A stretch of DNA of 64,000 nucleotides from Kitasatospora viridis (GCF_007829815.1 NZ_VIWT01000001.1:3185501-3249500), one strand, 5' to 3'. Counted from the first letter of the stretch, positions 33,945 through 43,116 are shown. Numbers and translations are program-made. The notes: generated from the sequence alone by a model not told the origin.

Positions 33945-34020
33945 TACGAGCTGCCAGGTACGGGTTACCGGGTGCGAGCTGCCAGGTACGAGGTGCCCGG
34001 TGCGAGCTACCGGGTCGGGC
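33945..34020. repeat. 28-bp tandem repeat upstream of an FAD monooxygenase gene
   Basis: Two full units (33945-33972 and 33973-34000) and a partial third are arranged head to tail, with the core YRCGAGCTGCCAGGTACG shared. The array ends about 24 bases before the monooxygenase ATG, so it lies in its leader or promoter. There are no unique spacers, so it is not a CRISPR array. Confidence 0.75.
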
Positions 34021-34043
34021 AAGTCGGGAGGCGGGAACCGGAG

Positions 34044-35321
34044 ATGAAAGTACTGATCGCGGGTGCGGGCATCGGCGGACTGTGTGCGGCACTGAGCCTG
34101 GCCGAGGCCGGGATCGAGGTGACCGTGGTGGAGAGCGTGCGCGAGATCCGGCCGCTGGGCCTCGGGGTCAACCTGCAGCCCCACGCAGTACGGGAGTTGG
34201 TCGAGCTCGGACTGGGCGACGCGCTCGCCGCCGGCGGCATCGCGACCGCCGAGCACGTGTACACCGACGAGCGCGGTGCGGAGCTGTTCAGCGAGCCGCG
34301 CGGGGTGGCGGCCGGGTACCGGTGGCCGCAGTACTCGGTGCACCGGGGCGAGTTGCAACAGCTGCTGCTCGACGCGGTGCGCGAGCGGCTGGGCGCGGGA
34401 GCGGTGGTGACGGGCACTCGGGTGGTCGGGTTCGACAGCGGTGCCGACGGGGTGACGGTGCGTCTGGCTTCGCGTGGGTCGGTGGTCGGCGGAGCGGTGG
34501 TCGGCGGAGCGGTGGCTGGTGGTGGGGTGGTTGGTGATGGGGTGGATGGTGGGTCCGCTGAGGTGGCCTGCCGGGCGGACGTGCTGGTGGGGGCCGACGG
34601 GCTGCACTCCGCGGTGCGGGCGCAGTTGCATCCTGCGCAGGGACCGATGCTCTGGTCGGGGACGCTGATGTACCGCGGGGCGGTGGAGGCGGATCCGTAT
34701 CTGACGGGTCGGTCGATGGTGATCTCCCAGGGGCCGGGGCGGGTCGCCTTCCTCGCGTACCCGATCTCGGGGCGGGCTGCGGACAGGGGGAGGTCGCTGG
34801 TCAACTGGGTTTGCCAGGTCCCGGTGGCGGAGCCCGGGCCGTTGCTCGGCGAGGCGGACTGGAACCGGCCGGTCGATCCGGCGGAGCTGCTCGACCACCT
34901 GGTGGGCTGGGAGGGGCACTGGCTCGACGTGCCCGCGCTGGTGCGGGCGAGCTCGCCGATCCTGCGCTTCCCCATGGTGGACCGGGAACCGCTCGCCTCC
35001 TGGGGCGGGGAGCGGGTCACCTTGCTCGGGGACGCGGCGCATCCGATGTACCCGGTGGGCGCCAACGGTGCCTCGCAGGCGATCGTCGATGCCCGGGTGC
35101 TGGCGTACCACCTGGCGAGCGGTGGGTCGGTCGGTGCGGCGCTGGCCGCCTACGAGCAGGAGCGGATCCCGGCCACGGCGGCGGTGGTGCGGGCCGCTCG
35201 GGTGATGCTCAACTCCGATGCGGCGGTGGGGGCGGTGACCGCGGACTACCGCCGGGCGACCGGGGCGGAGGTGGAGCGGCTGAACGCCCGGCCGTCGTTG
35301 ACGCCGGCGGCGCGGGGGTGA
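34044..35321 (+). CDS. FAD-dependent aromatic-type monooxygenase with a low-complexity insert
   Basis: A 425-residue flavoprotein hydroxylase with the N-terminal GAGIGGLCAALSLAEAG dinucleotide motif, the DVLVGADGLHSAVR (DG) motif, and the GDAAHPMYPVGANGASQAIVDA (GD) motif, i.e. group A flavin monooxygenases similar to salicylate or 6-hydroxynicotinate hydroxylases. Residues about 148-172 form a repetitive Val/Gly insert (SVVGGAVVGGAVAGGGVVGDG) in an otherwise conserved region. The start ATG at 34044 has GGAG just upstream. Longer in-frame starts would translate the tandem repeats and are rejected. Confidence 0.88.
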   Translation: MKVLIAGAGIGGLCAALSLAEAGIEVTVVESVREIRPLGLGVNLQPHAVRELVELGLGDALAAGGIATAEHVYTDERGAELFSEPRGVAAGYRWPQYSVHRGELQQLLLDAVRERLGAGAVVTGTRVVGFDSGADGVTVRLASRGSVVGGAVVGGAVAGGGVVGDGVDGGSAEVACRADVLVGADGLHSAVRAQLHPAQGPMLWSGTLMYRGAVEADPYLTGRSMVISQGPGRVAFLAYPISGRAADRGRSLVNWVCQVPVAEPGPLLGEADWNRPVDPAELLDHLVGWEGHWLDVPALVRASSPILRFPMVDREPLASWGGERVTLLGDAAHPMYPVGANGASQAIVDARVLAYHLASGGSVGAALAAYEQERIPATAAVVRAARVMLNSDAAVGAVTADYRRATGAEVERLNARPSLTPAARG

Positions 35322-35427
35322 CGGGGCGGGAGTGGTCCATGGGTGGTCCAAGGGGGAGGGGGTCTGTGGCGGGAGAACCAGGTGCCAATGGCGGGCGAGC
35401 TGGTGGTTACGCTCGATGAACAGAGGC

Positions 35428-35445
35428 AAGTTGTATAGCCAACTT
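35428..35445. promoter_or_regulatory. GntR-type operator candidate upstream of a DMT transporter gene
   Basis: AAGTTGTATAGCCAACTT has perfect six-base arms around TATAGC. This resembles sites of GntR-family regulators (TTGTATA-like half sites). It lies about 110 bases before the transporter start, in the 232-base AT-richer gap after the monooxygenase gene. No GntR gene is adjacent. Confidence 0.45.
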
Positions 35446-35553
35446 CTGGCTTTTTGCTCATGGGGTCGCGTAGTGTCCGGCGGGACGGGGGCTCGGCGAC
35501 GGGCCTGAACAGTGGCGCTCGGCGCCGTGGTTACCGGACTTGGTGGGCTGAGG

Positions 35554-36393
35554 ATGTCTCTAGGGGTGGCCGGACTGGTGCTCTGCGCCGCGATGCTGCA
35601 CGCGACCTGGAACGCGATGTTGCGGACGCAGGCCGACCGGCTCTGGCTGGTGACGGTGATGAGCTTCGTCTCCACGGCGGTCAGCCTGCCTTTCCTGTTG
35701 GCCTTGCCGCTGCCGCATGCGGCGGCCTGGCCGTACTTGACGGTCTCGGCGGCGGTCCAGGTGCTCTACACGCTCTTCCTGCTGCTCTGCTACCGGGTGG
35801 CGGATCTCGGGTCGGTGTACCCGGTGATCCGCGGCTGCGTACCGCTGTTGGTCAGTGTCGGCGCCGCGGTGTTCGCGGGAGAACGCCCTGGCTGGCCGAC
35901 GGTGTTGGGGATCGGACTGGTCTCGTTCGGGATCATGGCGATGGTGTTCGGCCGGCAGAACGGGGGGCCGAAGGCGTTCGGCCTCGCCGCTGTCACGGGC
36001 GCGATCATCGCGACGTACACCGTGATCGATGGTGTGGGCGTTCGGCTGGCGGGCGGTTCCTTCACTTACACCGCCTGGATCTTCACTGTGTACGGGATGC
36101 TGGTGCCAGTGGTCTACCTGGTGGCGCGGGGGCGCCTGGTGTTGCGGGGGAGGCGGGCGGAGATCCGGGTGGCCGGGCTCGCGGGGGTGGGGCAACTGGC
36201 CACCTACGCGATGATGATGTGGGCCTTCCGGCTCAGTCCGCTCGGGCCGGTCTCGGCGCTTCGGGAGACCAGCGTGGTGTTCGCCACGCTGATCGGCTGG
36301 CGGTTCCTGGGCGAGAAGCTGACCGCCGCACGACTGGGTGCCTGCGCGGCGATAGCGATGGGTGCGTGCTGCATCAGCTACTTCGCGAGCTGA
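35554..36393 (+). CDS. DMT-superfamily EamA-type transporter
   Basis: About 279 residues and ten hydrophobic helices in two EamA repeats. The first begins LGVAGLVLCAAMLHATWNAMLR, and the second contains FRLSPLGPVSALRETSVVFATLIGWRFLGEKLTAARLGA, the usual repeat end. Members export amino acids, metabolites or drugs. The ATG at 35554 gives the normal start close to TM1; GTG at 35512 would add 14 residues and cannot be excluded. A GntR-type palindrome upstream suggests ligand-controlled expression. The transported compound is unknown. Confidence 0.85.
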   Translation: MSLGVAGLVLCAAMLHATWNAMLRTQADRLWLVTVMSFVSTAVSLPFLLALPLPHAAAWPYLTVSAAVQVLYTLFLLLCYRVADLGSVYPVIRGCVPLLVSVGAAVFAGERPGWPTVLGIGLVSFGIMAMVFGRQNGGPKAFGLAAVTGAIIATYTVIDGVGVRLAGGSFTYTAWIFTVYGMLVPVVYLVARGRLVLRGRRAEIRVAGLAGVGQLATYAMMMWAFRLSPLGPVSALRETSVVFATLIGWRFLGEKLTAARLGACAAIAMGACCISYFAS

Positions 36394-36488
36394 GCCGATC
36401 CGTTCTCGGTTGGTGGGCGGCTCCTTCGGTGTTCCGGGGTGGACGGTGGATGTCCTGCTGCGCCTGCTGCTTGGTGCCTCCTACCTGG

Positions 36489-38864
36489 TCACTCGGTGCG
36501 CAGGGCGGTCGCGGTGCGGCTGCGGGCGACCCAGCCGGCCGGGAAGCAGGCGCCGACCAGGGCGATCACCAGGCCACCGAGCAACAGGGGGACGAGCACG
36601 AGCGGGTGGTAGACGTCGATGTCGGCGGCGGGGAGACGGGTGCCGGCGGCCCGGCCCATGGCTGGCAGCACGTAGTCGTGGAGGGCGATGCCGATGGGCA
36701 CTCCGACCAGGCCCGCTAGCAGCCCGATCCCGGTGACCGAGCTGAGCACCAGGGCGAGCAGTTGTCGCGGGGACATGCCCAGCGCCTTGAACACCCCGAG
36801 GTCGTGGATCCGCTCGCGCAGGTCCAGCAGCACGGTGTTGAGGACGCCGAGCCCGGCCACCGTGATCAGCATCAGCGTGAGCATCAAGGCGAGCGCGTCC
36901 ATGGAGATGACCATGCTGCCGGGGCCGCTGTTCCCGGGGAGCGGAGCGAGGCCGTAGGGGGCGAGGGACGTGGTCAGTCCTTGGAGGTAAGCCTGTTGGT
37001 CGGTACCGGGGGCCAGGTCGATGTCGTACTCGATGCTCTCGGGGACCAACTCGGTGCCGAGGGTGGTGAGGGAGCCTTGATCGGTCAGGATGAGCATGCC
37101 GGACTGGCTGACGCTGAAGGCCTCCCCGACGATCCTCACCCGCGCTGTGTGGCCGGCGTTGGCCAGGGTGACGCTGTCACCGACACGAGTGCCGGTGGCG
37201 GTCAGGAAGCCGGAGGGGACCACCGCCTCGCCCGGACCGCGGAACCACCGGCCGGAGACCATCTGGTAGGCGCCCCAGGAGTAGTCGCCGCGGTAGGCCA
37301 GCACGGTGGTGGGGCCGGCCAACCCCGCCACCGAGGCGGTGGTCTGCCCGTAGCTGAAGTACCGTCCGGTGCCGGGCTGCTTCGCGATCAGCGCCTCGAC
37401 CGCCGGTAGGTTGGCGATGCTCGGGTCGTGCGTCGTGCCGGGGGCCTGGAGGCCCGGCGGCGGTACCGGGTTCACCGTCACCGCTCCGGGCGACCGGCGG
37501 TGCTGGCCGTTCTGGACGGCGTTGAGCGAGATGGCCAGCCCGGAGCCGAAGGTGGCTCCGATGGTGCCGAGGATCACGGCGGCGGCCATCGTGGCCGAGC
37601 GCCCCGGGTGGCTGAAGGGCCTTGCCAGGCCCAGCGCCACGGCTCTGGGGAGGGGCAGACGCGCGATCAGACGGCGGGCCGGAAGGCCGCGTCCAGTGGT
37701 CGGCGTCCGGCCGTTGCCGAGGGCTGTCACGGTTCGGAGCCAGCCGGCCCGCAGGGCCGGGACGAGCGCGGCGAGGGCGACGGCGGTCAGGGCCAGCGCG
37801 GCCACCGCCAGGTCGACCCACGGGTCGATGGTGGTGCTGCCGGCCACGCGGGCCGCGTCGGCCGATCCGAGCACTGGGATCGCCGCGAGGTTCCCGAGGA
37901 GCAGGCCGAGCACCGTGCCGGCCGCTGCCGGGATCAGCGCCAGACCGATGTAGGCCCGGACCACCTGTTCGGGGGTGAAGCCGACGGCCTTGAGGATCCC
38001 GATCCGTCTGGTGGCCGAACCGACTGCGCCGCTCACCACAACGCCGATGACCAGGACCGACATGCCGAGGCCGAGGACTCCGAAGCTGAGGAGGAAGGGC
38101 ACGTAGGTGGCGGCGGTCCGTTCTGCCGCGAGCTTGACCTTGAGGTAGGAGGCCGCGCTGGTGAGCGAGCCGGCCGGCACCGCCGAGACCAGCAGGCTCC
38201 GGTCGGTGTTGAGCTGCTGATCGGTGGCCGCCTGGGTGAAGCGGTACAGCATCTGCTGGTCCGGGACCGCACCCGGTGCGAGGAGCGTGTGGAGCTCGGC
38301 GGGGGAGACCCAGCCATCGGCGCTCAAGCCGACGGACCTGGCCAGCCCGACCACGGTCAGTACCGGGGAACCGGGAAGGTCGGGGAAGTTCAGCCGGTCT
38401 CCCACGTTGGCGAGCGAGTTCTGGTCGTCCAGGACCACCTGGCCCGGGCCGGTGGACCAGTGGCCGGCGGTGACGACCAAGTCGTCCACCGGCCCGTCGG
38501 GATCGGCGCGGCCGACCAGCAGGACGGGCTGTGCGAGGTAGCCGACCGGCATGCCGGAGCTGTTGGGCCCGAATCTCGGCCGGACCTGCACCGCGGGATA
38601 GGGCCCGGCGGCGCCCGAGACTCCGGGGAGGCTTGTGGTGGAGGCGAGTTGAGTACTTGTCACCTTGAGGCCGTCGTACTGCGCGGTGAGGTGGGCGCCG
38701 CGCTGGGTGTTGAAGGCCTGGTCGAAGGGCCCGTGGCTGGCGGCCAGCAGGCCGGCTGCCAGGAGCGCGGCGGTGACCGCCATCATGGTGGTCAGCAGGA
38801 TCAGCAGGCTCTGCAACCGGCGTCTGCCGACACCTGCGCGGACGACCTTGCCCAGCGCGCTCAC
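36489..38864 (-). CDS. FtsX-type ABC transporter permease
   Basis: A 791-residue membrane protein with two FtsX domains: one helix at the N terminus (SLLILLTTMMAVTAALLAAGLLAA), a large extracytoplasmic part, three helices around residue 270-370, a second extracytoplasmic domain, and three final helices ending GACFPAGWVARSRTATALRTE. This MacB/LolC-like arrangement exports peptides, antibiotics or lipoproteins, or transmits mechanical signals. Its start overlaps the stop of the ATPase gene by four bases. The divergent two-component system probably controls the pair. Confidence 0.88.
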   Translation of the reverse strand: MSALGKVVRAGVGRRRLQSLLILLTTMMAVTAALLAAGLLAASHGPFDQAFNTQRGAHLTAQYDGLKVTSTQLASTTSLPGVSGAAGPYPAVQVRPRFGPNSSGMPVGYLAQPVLLVGRADPDGPVDDLVVTAGHWSTGPGQVVLDDQNSLANVGDRLNFPDLPGSPVLTVVGLARSVGLSADGWVSPAELHTLLAPGAVPDQQMLYRFTQAATDQQLNTDRSLLVSAVPAGSLTSAASYLKVKLAAERTAATYVPFLLSFGVLGLGMSVLVIGVVVSGAVGSATRRIGILKAVGFTPEQVVRAYIGLALIPAAAGTVLGLLLGNLAAIPVLGSADAARVAGSTTIDPWVDLAVAALALTAVALAALVPALRAGWLRTVTALGNGRTPTTGRGLPARRLIARLPLPRAVALGLARPFSHPGRSATMAAAVILGTIGATFGSGLAISLNAVQNGQHRRSPGAVTVNPVPPPGLQAPGTTHDPSIANLPAVEALIAKQPGTGRYFSYGQTTASVAGLAGPTTVLAYRGDYSWGAYQMVSGRWFRGPGEAVVPSGFLTATGTRVGDSVTLANAGHTARVRIVGEAFSVSQSGMLILTDQGSLTTLGTELVPESIEYDIDLAPGTDQQAYLQGLTTSLAPYGLAPLPGNSGPGSMVISMDALALMLTLMLITVAGLGVLNTVLLDLRERIHDLGVFKALGMSPRQLLALVLSSVTGIGLLAGLVGVPIGIALHDYVLPAMGRAAGTRLPAADIDVYHPLVLVPLLLGGLVIALVGACFPAGWVARSRTATALRTE

Positions 38865-39550
38865 CGGGCCACCGCCTCGACGTCGCGCGCGATGCGGCCG
38901 TCCACCAGCTCGATCGTCCGGGTGGCGCAGGAGGCGGCCAACCCCTGGTCGTGGGTGACGAGTACGAGGGTCTGGCCAGCGGCGTTGAGTTCGGCCAGCA
39001 GGTCTCGCACATCGGCTGCGGAGGAACTGTCCAGCGCGCCGGTGGGCTCGTCCGCCAACAGCAGCGGCGGACGGTTCATCAGCGCCCGTGCCACCGCCAC
39101 ACGCTGGCGCTGGCCGCCGGAGAGGCGGTTGGGGAGGGAGCCGGCGAACTCGGCGATGCCCAGTTGCTCCAGCAACTCGGTGCAGCGGGAGGCGGCTCGA
39201 GCCCGGGGCAGTCCGGCGAGCTGGGCGGGAAGCACGACGTTGTCACGGACCGTCAAGTCGTCCAGCAGGTTGAAGAACTGGAAGACCATGCCGACCCGCT
39301 CGCGCCGGTACTGGGCGAGGGCGGCCTCGCCCAACTGGTCGATCCGCTGGCCGGCGATCGAGACGGTGCCCTGGCTCGGCCGGTCCAGCCCGGCGATCAG
39401 GTTGAGCAGGGTGGACTTCCCGCTGCCCGAGCGGCCGAGCACGGCCAGTGCCTCGCCCTCGGCGACGTGGAGGGTCAACGCGGAGAGCGCCGGCCGACCT
39501 TGGCCGTAGCTCTTGCTCACTTGATCGAGTTGGATGATCGCGCTGGACAT
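38861..39550 (-). CDS. ABC transporter ATP-binding protein, MacB/LolD type
   Basis: A 229-residue ATPase with Walker A GRSGSGKST, Q-loop VFQFFNLLDDLT, signature LSGGQRQRVAVARAL, Walker [13 protein letters not shown] and switch VLVTHDQ. The start is the ATG at 39550, with TTGGAGG seven bases upstream; an in-frame TTG at 39562 overlaps that RBS and is rejected. The partner is the FtsX permease just downstream, forming a two-gene exporter. Confidence 0.92.
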   Translation of the reverse strand: MSSAIIQLDQVSKSYGQGRPALSALTLHVAEGEALAVLGRSGSGKSTLLNLIAGLDRPSQGTVSIAGQRIDQLGEAALAQYRRERVGMVFQFFNLLDDLTVRDNVVLPAQLAGLPRARAASRCTELLEQLGIAEFAGSLPNRLSGGQRQRVAVARALMNRPPLLLADEPTGALDSSSAADVRDLLAELNAAGQTLVLVTHDQGLAASCATRTIELVDGRIARDVEAVAR

Positions 39551-39698
39551 CGTGGCCTCCAAGGTGGTTCCGGTGGTGCCGACGCCTGGCGGCGGGACTC
39601 GGCAGGATCCGGCGGGTCCGATTGGATTCGATTGGGTTCGAAGGCAACGCTAGGTAGTCGGCCGGGTGCGCTGATATGGCCCTGGACGGTGTCTTGGG

Positions 39699-39716
39699 GG
39701 TGTATCTGAGTACACC
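39699..39716. promoter_or_regulatory. 18-bp inverted repeat between ABC operon and two-component operon
   Basis: GGTGTATCTGAGTACACC has perfect six-base arms and a six-base spacer. It lies near the middle of the 411-base divergent gap 39551-39961, which otherwise holds no convincing gene (a 118-codon frame at 39676 has no family features). It is the best candidate binding site for the adjacent response regulator. Confidence 0.5.
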
Positions 39717-39961
39717 TCGCTTTGGGGGCGTGAACCCCGTGCGGAGCCGATCCAGCGCAGGCCACACTGTTGGCGATCCCGAACGGTCATGGCGTCGAAG
39801 GGCTTCGGGCGTGGATGAGCACCGCGCCGAGTCGGAGGCGGGGCCGAGGTGCGGCGGAAGCGCCGTGGAAGCGATGCGGAAGCGGAGCGTGGCCGTGGGA
39901 TCGCGAGGAAACGGACCCGGCACGGCTGAGACCGGCCCCGAGTGGAGCAGAGGAGTGAACG

Positions 39962-41443
39962 GTGGTCATCAGGACGACGGCGAAGTCGGTGACGGCGAAG
40001 TCGCCGGCAACGCCCGGCGCTTGGTCGCGTGAGAGCGGACGTGCCGCGGTCAGCGGTCTCGCCCTCGGCGGTCTCGCCTTGGTCGGCGCGGTGGGCTTGG
40101 GGGCGCCGGCCGCGTTGGTGCTGGACAACGCCCTCCGGACCGGCGATCCCGGCCAGGACTCGTACCGGCTCTGGCTGCTGACACTGCTCACGCTGTTGCC
40201 GGCCATTGCGGTGGGGGTGCGTTGGTTGGCTGGGCGGCACACCTGGGCCTCCGGCTTCCTGGCAGTGGCACCGGCAGCCACCGGGGTGGCCGCGGTGCTG
40301 AGTTACGACAGCCGCCCGCCGGGTACCAACCACGGCATCATCTGGCTCGCCCTGCCGATGCTGCTCAACTCGCTGATCGTCGCCCGCTGGGTGGCCGAGT
40401 GCACCAGACGGGTCGCGGGCGACGTGCTGGGCGTGCCGATAGCGACGCCGTACCGGACGCCGGCGCACGGTGGGTCTGCATCGGGTGATCGGTCGGTGGC
40501 GGTCGATGGCTCGGCGGCCGGTCGTTGGCGGCGGATCCTCCGGTGGGCCGAGTGGTTGCTGAACGATCCGGCGACCTGGCGGGACGTGCTCTGGGCGGCG
40601 CTGAACGCCTGCGTCGGCTGGGGCGCGCTGCTGGCCCTGGCGTTCGCGGTGAACCACCTGCGAAGCCGGGTGTTCGGTCTGCGGGTCTGGCCGATCCTGC
40701 TCGTGGTGCTCGGAGCGGCGGCGCTCTGGTCCCGGTTCGGCTGGCCGCTCCTGCGGCGCTACGCCCGCTTCGCGGGGAAGGTCCTCGGGCCGACCAAGGG
40801 AGCCGAACTCTCCGTCCGGGTCACCCATCTGGCACGGAGCCGCGCCGACACGATCGACAGCGGTGCCGCCGAGATGCGCAGGATCGAGCGGGACCTGCAT
40901 GACGGGGCCCAGGCCCGGCTGGTCGCGCTGGGTATGACGCTCACCGCCGCCGAGCAGCTCTTCGAAAGCAGTCCGGAAGCCGCCAGGGCGCTGCTGACCG
41001 AGGCCAAGGACTCCTCGGTCAGGGCCCTGTCCGAGCTGCGCAGTCTGGTCCGCGGCATCCATCCCCCGGTCCTCGCCGACCGAGGCCTGGCCGATGCGGT
41101 GTACGCGCTCGCTCTGGACCTGCCGCTGCGGATCTCCTTCAGCGGCGAACTGACGGAGCGTCCGCCGGCGCCGGTGGAGTCGGCCGCCTTCTTCGCCGTC
41201 AGCGAGTTGCTGGCCAACAGCACCAAGCACGCGGCCGCAACGGACGTGTGGATCGAGCTCGGCCATACTGACGGCATGCTGCGGATCGTGGTCACCGACA
41301 ACGGCCGTGGCGGGGCGGATCCGGATCGGGGCACCGGTCTGCGCGGCGTCGAACGGCGGCTCGCGGCCTTCGACGGCGTTCTCGCCATCAGCAGTCCGAC
41401 CGGAGGCCCCACCATCGCCACCCTGGAGATCCCATGCGGGTAG
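39962..41443 (+). CDS. Sensor histidine kinase, HisKA_3 type
   Basis: A 493-residue protein with about six N-terminal hydrophobic helices arranged in two groups (residues 30-135 and 195-265) separated by a loop. They are followed by the HisKA_3 phosphoacceptor segment RIERDLHDGAQARLVALGM (His in DLHDG) and a HATPase domain with SELLANSTKHAAA and TDNGRGGADPDRGTGLRGVERRL. The start GTG at 39962 has AGAGGAG seven bases upstream. The response-regulator gene overlaps its end by ten bases. The stimulus is unknown; membrane stress linked to the divergent ABC exporter is plausible. Confidence 0.92.
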   Translation: MVIRTTAKSVTAKSPATPGAWSRESGRAAVSGLALGGLALVGAVGLGAPAALVLDNALRTGDPGQDSYRLWLLTLLTLLPAIAVGVRWLAGRHTWASGFLAVAPAATGVAAVLSYDSRPPGTNHGIIWLALPMLLNSLIVARWVAECTRRVAGDVLGVPIATPYRTPAHGGSASGDRSVAVDGSAAGRWRRILRWAEWLLNDPATWRDVLWAALNACVGWGALLALAFAVNHLRSRVFGLRVWPILLVVLGAAALWSRFGWPLLRRYARFAGKVLGPTKGAELSVRVTHLARSRADTIDSGAAEMRRIERDLHDGAQARLVALGMTLTAAEQLFESSPEAARALLTEAKDSSVRALSELRSLVRGIHPPVLADRGLADAVYALALDLPLRISFSGELTERPPAPVESAAFFAVSELLANSTKHAAATDVWIELGHTDGMLRIVVTDNGRGGADPDRGTGLRGVERRLAAFDGVLAISSPTGGPTIATLEIPCG

Positions 41444-42078
41444 TCATCGCCGAGGACCTGTTCCTGCTCCGGGACGGGCTCACCCGACTGCTCCAGGCAC
41501 ACGGGCTTGAGGTCACCGCCGCGGTGGAGAGCGGAGCCGAGTTGCTCGCCGCCGTCACGGCGGACCCACCTGACGTCGTCCTGGTGGACGTCCGCCTTCC
41601 GCCCACCTTCACCGACGAGGGTCTGCGCGCCGCGCTGGAGGCCCGCCGCCTGGTTCCCGGGTTGCCGGTCCTCGTGCTCTCCCAGTACGTCGAGCAGCTC
41701 TACGCCCGGGAGTTGCTCGCCGGCTCCACCGGCAGCATCGGCTACCTGCTCAAGGACCGGGTGATGGACAGCGTGCAATTCGTCGAGGCGCTGCGGCGAG
41801 TGGCCGCCGGCGGCACCGCGATGGATCCCGAGGTGATCTCCCGGCTGCTCACCCACAACGAGGGCAACAGCGCGGTGACCGCGCTCAGTCCGAGGGAACG
41901 CGAGGTGCTCGGGCTGATGGCGGAGGGGCGGACCAACGCTGCCATCGCCCAGCGTTTGGTGATCACCGAGCGCGCGGTCGCCAAGCACACGGCGTCCATC
42001 TTCCTCCGGCTCGGCCTCCAGCCCTCCGACGACGACAACCGGAGGGTGCTGGCCGTGCTCGCCTACCTGAATCAGTGA
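41434..42078 (+). CDS. NarL/FixJ-type response regulator
   Basis: A 214-residue regulator. The receiver domain has acidic AEDLFLL at the front, phospho-acceptor Asp in VVLVDVRLPP, and conserved Lys in YLLKDRV. The C-terminal LuxR-type helix-turn-helix reads LSPREREVLGLMAEGRTNAAIAQRLVITERAVAKHTASIFLRLGL. It overlaps the kinase gene and forms a classic pair with it. It probably regulates the divergent ABC exporter, possibly through the 39699-39716 inverted repeat. Confidence 0.94.
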   Translation: MRVVIAEDLFLLRDGLTRLLQAHGLEVTAAVESGAELLAAVTADPPDVVLVDVRLPPTFTDEGLRAALEARRLVPGLPVLVLSQYVEQLYARELLAGSTGSIGYLLKDRVMDSVQFVEALRRVAAGGTAMDPEVISRLLTHNEGNSAVTALSPREREVLGLMAEGRTNAAIAQRLVITERAVAKHTASIFLRLGLQPSDDDNRRVLAVLAYLNQ

Positions 42079-42111
42079 TGCGGCGTTGAATCCTGACCTG
42101 TACTCAGCAGC

Positions 42112-43035
42112 TCAGCCGCGCGCTGCCGAGTTGCTGCCGCTGCGGGCCGCCAGCTCTGGGGTGACCGGCTCGGCGTCCCGCGTCCGCGCGGATCGTGCTG
42201 TTCGCCGCCCGCGTAGTCCGAGCGCCGCACAGCACGCTGCCAGGGCCAGTGCCGGGACCGGGAGCAGGGTCAGCGCGACCTCGTCATAGTCGCTGCCCAG
42301 TAGGACGCCGAGCAGCACGGAGAGCACCAGGTTGTTCCCGGCGTGCGCGAGTGACGCCGGCCAGATGCTGCCGCTGCGGATCCGCAGCCAGGAGAGCAGG
42401 TACTCCTGGCAGAGGAAGGAGAGCGTCCAAGTACCCAACCCGGCGAACAGGTTGGCGAAGTGCAGGTAGCCGAGCAGGGCCAGCGGGTAGTGCCAGGTGG
42501 CCCAGATCAGCCCGGTTGCCAGCGTCGATAGCAGTGGCCTTCCCGGCAGTAGCCGTTGGCGCAGGTAGCCGGTCCAACCGAACTCCTCGCCCCAGTACAG
42601 CGGCGCCAGCACCAGTGCCGCCGCAGCAAGCAGCAGCGGCACTGCCCAGGGTGGCATCCAGGGTGTGATCGAGGCGAGTTGGCCGATGTCGGGCCGGTGC
42701 CCGAGGAGCGCCGCTAACCCCACGCCGCCGGCCGTGAGCAGCAACGGGCCGACCCATGCAGCCAGGTAGTACGGCCAGGCGGTGCGTAGCCGCAGGCTCA
42801 GGCCCGCGTCGCGGAACCCCTCCCCGGTGACCCAGAGCCGGACGACCACGGCGGCCAGCGCCGGCACCAGCGCGAACGGCAACTGCACGAGTGGGTTCAC
42901 CAGGGAGAGCCGTAGTCCGAGCCGGGCCACCAGCATCCAACCCCAGGCACTGGTGAAGGTGAGCGCCAGAAAGGCCGCGACGCCTTGGCGTCGAAGCGCG
43001 GCGGACCTCGGAATTGCCGTCATCGAATTTACCAT
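42112..43035 (-). CDS. CPBP-family intramembrane metalloprotease, with a TTA codon
   Basis: A 307-residue membrane protein with about eight helices. The active-site motifs are WGEEFGWTGYLRQRL (EExxxR), WATWHYPLALLG (His) and LAHAGNN (HxxxN). CPBP (Abi/CAAX) proteases cleave membrane-bound substrates and occur with immunity or prenyl processing functions. The start ATG at 43035 has AGGAGT seven bases upstream. Codon 107 is TTA (42717-42715), so expression may be tied to the developmental bldA tRNA. It is divergent from a two-component operon. Confidence 0.88.
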   Translation of the reverse strand: MVNSMTAIPRSAALRRQGVAAFLALTFTSAWGWMLVARLGLRLSLVNPLVQLPFALVPALAAVVVRLWVTGEGFRDAGLSLRLRTAWPYYLAAWVGPLLLTAGGVGLAALLGHRPDIGQLASITPWMPPWAVPLLLAAAALVLAPLYWGEEFGWTGYLRQRLLPGRPLLSTLATGLIWATWHYPLALLGYLHFANLFAGLGTWTLSFLCQEYLLSWLRIRSGSIWPASLAHAGNNLVLSVLLGVLLGSDYDEVALTLLPVPALALAACCAALGLRGRRTARSARTRDAEPVTPELAARSGSNSAARG

Positions 43036-43116
43036 CAGCTGACTCCTGGTTGGATATCTCTCACTCAACTGTCGGGGTCCGATGGTGTAATTCGCGGTAC
43101 TACGCCAGCATCGCAA

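Noticed and set aside
33945..34020. Short repeat array considered as CRISPR
   Set aside because: Units are contiguous without spacers and no cas gene is present.
39676..40032. 118-codon frame in the gap between ABC and kinase genes
   Set aside because: No ribosome-binding site or motif, and it overlaps the start of the kinase gene.
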